From Farysia itapuensis (lineage: Eukaryota; Basidiomycota; Ustilaginomycetes; Ustilaginales; Ustilaginaceae): a stretch of DNA of 64,000 bases. Below are positions 59,678 through 64,000 of the stretch, piece by piece. The translations under genes were made by a program, and so were the position numbers. A model generated the notes under the pieces. It made no database searches. It saw only the letters and a program-made list of their open reading frames with translations, and was not told the origin of the DNA. The stretch spans positions 744,001 through 808,000 of the forward strand of contig JALBYC010000002.1 of NCBI GenBank assembly GCA_023212645.1. The letters run 5' to 3'. The stretch's first letter is position 1. Every line of letters begins with the position of its first letter.

Positions 59678-62600
59678 ATGTCGCAACTGGCTTCTTCTTC
59701 GCCGTGGAAGTCCAACACTTTCGAAGCACCGCAGATATCTGAGTGGACCTGTCCTTGTCTCAACATACGACTAGCCGTCGAGAATAGTGTGCAACAACCC
59801 GAGGATGCTCGTAGTAGCGCCTGGCTTGCACTGCTGTCTTCTGACAACGCAATCAGTGTACAGTACCCAGCTTTGACGTCCCGCGAAACGATCACGCTGG
59901 AAGAGAGTGGCACAAACGCTGTCTGTGCCAGGTGTGTCAACTGCGATACAATCGTATACGCAGCTTCGAGACCAGCTCCTCCCGGTCCCAACAGAGCGCT
60001 TGGATTCAACACCTCCAGTGCTGCTTCGACGCCCGATGCCAGAGAAAAGACACATTCACCTTCGCGCGAAGTAGCAATCGCTTCGCGCAACGAGCGTTCT
60101 CGCTCAAACGACGCACTAGTGCGGCCACTCGATCGTAAAGTCTGGATGCTTCCCGATGTCTTGAGCCCCGCGCAAGCTACTCAGGCAGCTGCGACGGAGG
60201 GGTTTTCCTCCTCCTTTGGCGTTCTTGTCAAGCACTCGCTTGCCACGGTGGAAGGTGACAAGCAGCATCTGTCGACAATAGGCTCTGATCAGCGACGTGA
60301 CACCACACCAACTCGTCCTACGGTCGGTGGCACGCGTCAACCTAGCTTCGGCTCGACATCTAGCGCAAGAACTTACGCTTTGCCTCCAGTGCCTCAGCAT
60401 CTCATCACCACACCGCCTCAATCACCGCGAGTAGGGGGTCCAGCGACGCCTCCCGTTGCAACACCTGCCTCTGCGTCAACATCAGCTGGCTTTCTTGGCG
60501 CTTCCGGAATTCAGAATCCGCTAGCAGTGCAGCTGGACTCTGTCGCCGTTGAGCGCCTGAAAGACTTGCGCTCGAAAGCCGAAGCCGAAGTGTTTGAATT
60601 GGTCCGACAGAAGAGGCGCGAGATGGAGACGTTGGAGAAGCGCATGAAGATGGAAGCTGAAGCACTTCTCGACACTGCAAAGCACCCCAAGACTGGGAAA
60701 AGCGAGACAAGTAGCACTTTGGCTGCGTCTTTCATCGGTCAGGCCTTGAAAGGCCAACAACAGCAAAACACTGCTTCGCCTGCTCCCGAGGTACGACAAA
60801 GCAGGAGCGCTTCGACGGCGACGGGCTCACCGGCCACATTCGAACCGCAAACTCAGATCGGTCTCTCTACCACTACCAGGCCTGATGGCCTGAACACACA
60901 GTCGAGCAAATCCACTACGAAAGCGCGACTGGCAGAGGCGTTCTCGGACTTGGACTCAGATCTGCCTCCTTCAGCCTTTGAGCGTCGTCCTACCTACGCC
61001 AGCAACATCTCCAGTTCGACGCTTGGAGGTGTGAACAGCTCAGCGCCTCCGGCTGCCACGGCTTCCCTCGGAGGTTTGAGCGCATCTTTTGCTATGCGTG
61101 GGCGGGAACTCCCGGCTCAGCTACAAGACTGGGCAGAAAAACGACGTCTCCGCGAGCGTTATCCACAAGGCGATCATTCCGCTTTGCCTTCGGCTGCTAA
61201 TTCGAGCGCCACTTCAGCAGCCAATTCATCAGCTACTTCGGAGGACGAAGCGACGCCCTACGATGGAAGACTCCGATCAGAACGCCAATCAAGAGAGCGG
61301 GAGCCGAGTGAAAACACGGATGATGAAAGAGAAATGGCTCAACGCGGTCGAGCCCGGGGCAATTCCAACGCTCGCGATACAGCTGAAGCGCAAAAACAGC
61401 AGCAGCATAAGGAACAGGTTCGTGCCCCTATTCAATCGGCTAGTGCTACCAAAGCGGTGTCTGTGGCATCTCTTGAACAGGAACGTAGAGGTAGACAAGA
61501 GGCTGGGCGAGGCCGAACAGGACGGTCCGGGTCCAGCGCTTACAATCCACCTGCAGCACTATCGTCCTCTGTTCTTGCCAAAAAGCCCGCGCTAGTTTCT
61601 GTAGACGATGGCCGGAACGCAGACGAGAACACACCTTCGGTTGGTGATCGACTCGTTTCCCCACAGTCGGCTTTCGAGCCATCAGCGCAGGTCACTCTGC
61701 GACCTCGGGATCCACCACCGTCGAGTGCAGCGCCGCTGAAGCCCGCGACCCGAACGCTGACGGGTGGAAGTGACACTGGCAGCGGCAAAGGAGTAGACCC
61801 AAGCGAGACTCAAGCAGAAATCCCGACATCGATTGGTAAATGCGACAGCAACAATCGTCCAAAACAGGCTCGAGCGCCAGAAAAGAAAGTTGCCTTCGCA
61901 GAAACAGAAGATCGTGTCGATCACGCCTCGGTCTACCCTCTCGACGAGATTGAGGATGGTGATCCGGAACCGGAAGCACACACTTCTGCGCCGGCAGCGA
62001 AGCCCGAACGGCAGCTTGTTGATGAAGCTGCTGATGCCGTCTTCGAAATAGACGAAGACGGGGATGCAGCGAACGAAGAAGATGCAAGCGATGTACTGAC
62101 CCACGATGAAAGCAACCGACACAAGATCGAGTTGCTACAGTCTGGCCTTCGCACCGGCGAATCTGGCCGATTGAGAGGCCAGGCGGATGACTCGCTGCCT
62201 GGGTCTGATGAAGAAGACGAGATCGGAGCGAGATCTCGCCAATCTGGCTCGTTGTCGGACGACCTACAGAGTGCATCTGAAGATGACGAACACAACGTGC
62301 CAGCCGGGTTTGGTGCCGCCTCCTTTAGCGCAATCGCTGCTAGTCAAACAACGATGTATGATCTTGACGCATCCATGGCCAAGGCTCGAGCAGATGATTC
62401 AGGGTTCGATCCTGCTTCGCTAAGGTATGACGGGCGAGTGGTCCCTGCCTCTGCCCACAGTAGCAGAGACCAAACCTTAGACTCCGAGCCCTTTGTTGTC
62501 GGCTCTCTTAGAAACTCGGTCAGACGCACGAGCGTTCAGCTTCCTACCCCCGCAGTTCGATCCAAGGGTAACGAATCTCGCATCGGCGGCGACACAACTT

Positions 62601-64000
62601 CGACAGCGGACAATGCTTCGAGGCAGCCAAGGTCGTCATCGCGAAGTCGTATTGCCAAGATGTCTAAAGAAGACGCGGAGACCGAAGTTCGCTTGTCTGG
62701 ACTATTGGCACCAAATGCGCCTTCTCACCGATCCTTGTGGTCACCGAAGGACGCCAAAAGTCTCAAAGCGGCCAAAAACAAGTATCAGCTGAATCAGGAA
62801 GATGACGATAAGTGGGATGCTTGGAAGCGCAAAACGGCAGTATCAGCTGCTGCCCCTCGCGACGCAGCACCTATCGCTACCCCGGCGAAGAATGATAACG
62901 GTGGCGTCAGATCGGTTCCAGTTGCTGTCGCGCCTCCGACGACATACATTTCTGCTGCCAGTGGTATAGGGCCCCGACCCTTGCGCGAATCAACAATGAT
63001 AGACCCAGACTACGCCAACTCCATTGCTGCCGTTACGAGCTTCGATAGAAACATCGCAGCTGGAGTCGGGCTGGGTTTGAACATTCCGAGAAGGACGTGG
63101 GGTTACGGCTCGTTCAAAGACGAGACTAGTGGTTTCGAGACCGAGCCCAAGACCTCATTGCCTTACAAAGAGAAGATGATGGTGCCCTCACTCCGGAAAG
63201 CCATCCGGAAAAGCATGTTTGAAGCCACTGACCAGACTAAGGCCAAAGCTAAGCTGGAAACGATTCCGGATGCCGAAGATGCCTCTACCAGTGCCAATGC
63301 TGCTACCACCATTGCGGCAGTAACTACTGAAACCCAGAGAAAAGCTCCAAAACGTGAGTTGCCAGGCAGCCTCGTGACTAGAGGTTTCGCTACGCCGGGG
63401 TCAAGCAACGAGCCGATAAAGTCAGGTTCGCAGACAAACTCGGGCCTTACGTCTGGGCTGAGCTCTGTTCTTGCGTCCACGCCAGTTGTGTTGCCTCTTC
63501 CGCAGGCAAGCACAGGACAGACTCCAAGGGATTTGTCTGTCGACACTCCGCGCTCGGTGTCTGGTACAGATACGCCGACGAGTGTGGGTCGACGATCGCC
63601 ACGACCGCCCTACGTCCCGCCTCCGCCACCCACTTCCTACTCGATGATCCTGCCAGAAGATCCGTATCAAGTCCCTCAGGCACTTAAGCTGTTTGCGGTG
63701 CCTCCCGATCCTTGCTTCCAGTTGAGCGAAGACGAGACCCGTGAAGAAGAGGAAGAGACTGAAGAGGGATGGGAAAAGACAGTCAAGTTCATGCACGTTG
63801 TCGAACAGCTCAAGATCAACAAACGCACGGGCTGGATGCATCATCGTGTGCCCCATCCCGAGAGTATCGCGGATCATCAATATCGAATGGCGCTCCTGTC
63901 CATCCTATGTCCGCCTGGATCTGGACTTGATCTAGGCAAATGCGTGCAGCTCGCCGTGGTCCATGATCTGGCAGAAGCAGAAGTCGGTGACCTGACTCCC
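59678..64000 (+). CDS. Giant protein with C-terminal HDDC2-like HD phosphohydrolase domain, 3' end outside the window
   Basis: I followed the frame line by line: no stop occurs from the ATG at 59678 to the window's last base, giving at least 1441 residues. The N-terminus has a cysteine-rich block, Cys25 and Cys27 (WTCPCLNI) and Cys83, 86 and 89 (CARCVNC), likely to bind zinc. A coiled coil follows near 288-330 (EAEVFELVRQKRREMETLEK). Most of residues 340-1350 is disordered, with an acidic middle part. The end, from about 1372 on, is an HDDC2-type HD domain: HVVEQLKINKRTGWMHH, then ESIADHQYRMALLS (His1400) and VVHDLAEAEVGD (His1429-Asp1430). Such HD proteins are 5'-deoxynucleotidases in yeast (YBR242W/YGL101W) and are normally about 200-240 residues. 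The domain itself is cut off by the window edge. Confidence 0.75.
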   Translation, partial: MSQLASSSPWKSNTFEAPQISEWTCPCLNIRLAVENSVQQPEDARSSAWLALLSSDNAISVQYPALTSRETITLEESGTNAVCARCVNCDTIVYAASRPAPPGPNRALGFNTSSAASTPDAREKTHSPSREVAIASRNERSRSNDALVRPLDRKVWMLPDVLSPAQATQAAATEGFSSSFGVLVKHSLATVEGDKQHLSTIGSDQRRDTTPTRPTVGGTRQPSFGSTSSARTYALPPVPQHLITTPPQSPRVGGPATPPVATPASASTSAGFLGASGIQNPLAVQLDSVAVERLKDLRSKAEAEVFELVRQKRREMETLEKRMKMEAEALLDTAKHPKTGKSETSSTLAASFIGQALKGQQQQNTASPAPEVRQSRSASTATGSPATFEPQTQIGLSTTTRPDGLNTQSSKSTTKARLAEAFSDLDSDLPPSAFERRPTYASNISSSTLGGVNSSAPPAATASLGGLSASFAMRGRELPAQLQDWAEKRRLRERYPQGDHSALPSAANSSATSAANSSATSEDEATPYDGRLRSERQSREREPSENTDDEREMAQRGRARGNSNARDTAEAQKQQQHKEQVRAPIQSASATKAVSVASLEQERRGRQEAGRGRTGRSGSSAYNPPAALSSSVLAKKPALVSVDDGRNADENTPSVGDRLVSPQSAFEPSAQVTLRPRDPPPSSAAPLKPATRTLTGGSDTGSGKGVDPSETQAEIPTSIGKCDSNNRPKQARAPEKKVAFAETEDRVDHASVYPLDEIEDGDPEPEAHTSAPAAKPERQLVDEAADAVFEIDEDGDAANEEDASDVLTHDESNRHKIELLQSGLRTGESGRLRGQADDSLPGSDEEDEIGARSRQSGSLSDDLQSASEDDEHNVPAGFGAASFSAIAASQTTMYDLDASMAKARADDSGFDPASLRYDGRVVPASAHSSRDQTLDSEPFVVGSLRNSVRRTSVQLPTPAVRSKGNESRIGGDTTSTADNASRQPRSSSRSRIAKMSKEDAETEVRLSGLLAPNAPSHRSLWSPKDAKSLKAAKNKYQLNQEDDDKWDAWKRKTAVSAAAPRDAAPIATPAKNDNGGVRSVPVAVAPPTTYISAASGIGPRPLRESTMIDPDYANSIAAVTSFDRNIAAGVGLGLNIPRRTWGYGSFKDETSGFETEPKTSLPYKEKMMVPSLRKAIRKSMFEATDQTKAKAKLETIPDAEDASTSANAATTIAAVTTETQRKAPKRELPGSLVTRGFATPGSSNEPIKSGSQTNSGLTSGLSSVLASTPVVLPLPQASTGQTPRDLSVDTPRSVSGTDTPTSVGRRSPRPPYVPPPPPTSYSMILPEDPYQVPQALKLFAVPPDPCFQLSEDETREEEEETEEGWEKTVKFMHVVEQLKINKRTGWMHHRVPHPESIADHQYRMALLSILCPPGSGLDLGKCVQLAVVHDLAEAEVGDLTP

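Noticed and set aside
59563..63880. Many minus-strand frames opposite the HD-domain gene
   Set aside because: The plus frame is unbroken for 4.3 kb and has recognisable domain sequence; the antisense frames are short and overlapping.

Overview
This window is a gene-dense stretch of a fungal nuclear chromosome. Introns are few and short (mostly 60-110 bp, GTAAGT/GTACGT-type donors), many proteins are long, Ser/Gln/Ala-rich and disordered around one compact domain, and the gene set (Urc1, Dbf4, fungal borealin, Mit_KHE1, DUF3295, Zn2Cys6 factor, Tma17-like) is fungal. I infer a basidiomycete, most likely Ustilaginomycotina (smut or smut-related yeast); this is from style and families, not from a search. 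I see no transposon, virus, CRISPR array, tRNA or rRNA.

Layout. 1-2020: no convincing gene. 2-6 kb: a Ser-rich unknown (+) converging on a Urc1-type GTP cyclohydrolase II (-). 6.7-7.5 kb: four-exon ARF1 (-). 9-15 kb: Dbf4 (+) converging on borealin (-), then a mitochondrial K+/H+ exchange-related protein (+) and a DUF952 protein (-). 15.2-22.6 kb: Ski2 RNA helicase (+), an unknown (-), a three-exon conserved fungal protein (+) and a Tma17-like chaperone (-). 23.3-36.4 kb: class II aldolase/adducin protein, Cti6-like PHD protein, Ash1-like SET methyltransferase with an AT-hook array, Zn2Cys6 regulator, and mitochondrial malate dehydrogenase (-).

37-46.7 kb: ribosomal protein eL8 with a one-codon first exon, a possible undescribed small gene at 38.7-39.4 kb, a CENP-B-like DNA-binding protein, a MAPEG protein, a tartrate/D-malate dehydrogenase-type enzyme, mitochondrial ribosomal protein uL13m, and a small mitochondrial-looking protein. 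47-64 kb: an unknown Ser-rich protein, a DUF1115/RWDD2-like protein, a sorbitol-dehydrogenase-family enzyme, a Ulp2/SENP6-type SUMO protease with a split catalytic domain, a DUF3295 protein, and a very long ORF (at least 1441 residues) that carries an HDDC2-like HD phosphohydrolase domain at its far end and runs off the window.

There is no operon or biosynthetic cluster logic. The genes are mostly housekeeping: chromatin (PHD, SET), cell cycle (Dbf4, borealin, SUMO protease), RNA decay (Ski2) and mitochondrial function. The most unusual structures are the HD-domain fusion, the Ulp2 insertion, the AT-hook/SET architecture, the one-codon exon of eL8 and the possible cryptic small genes.
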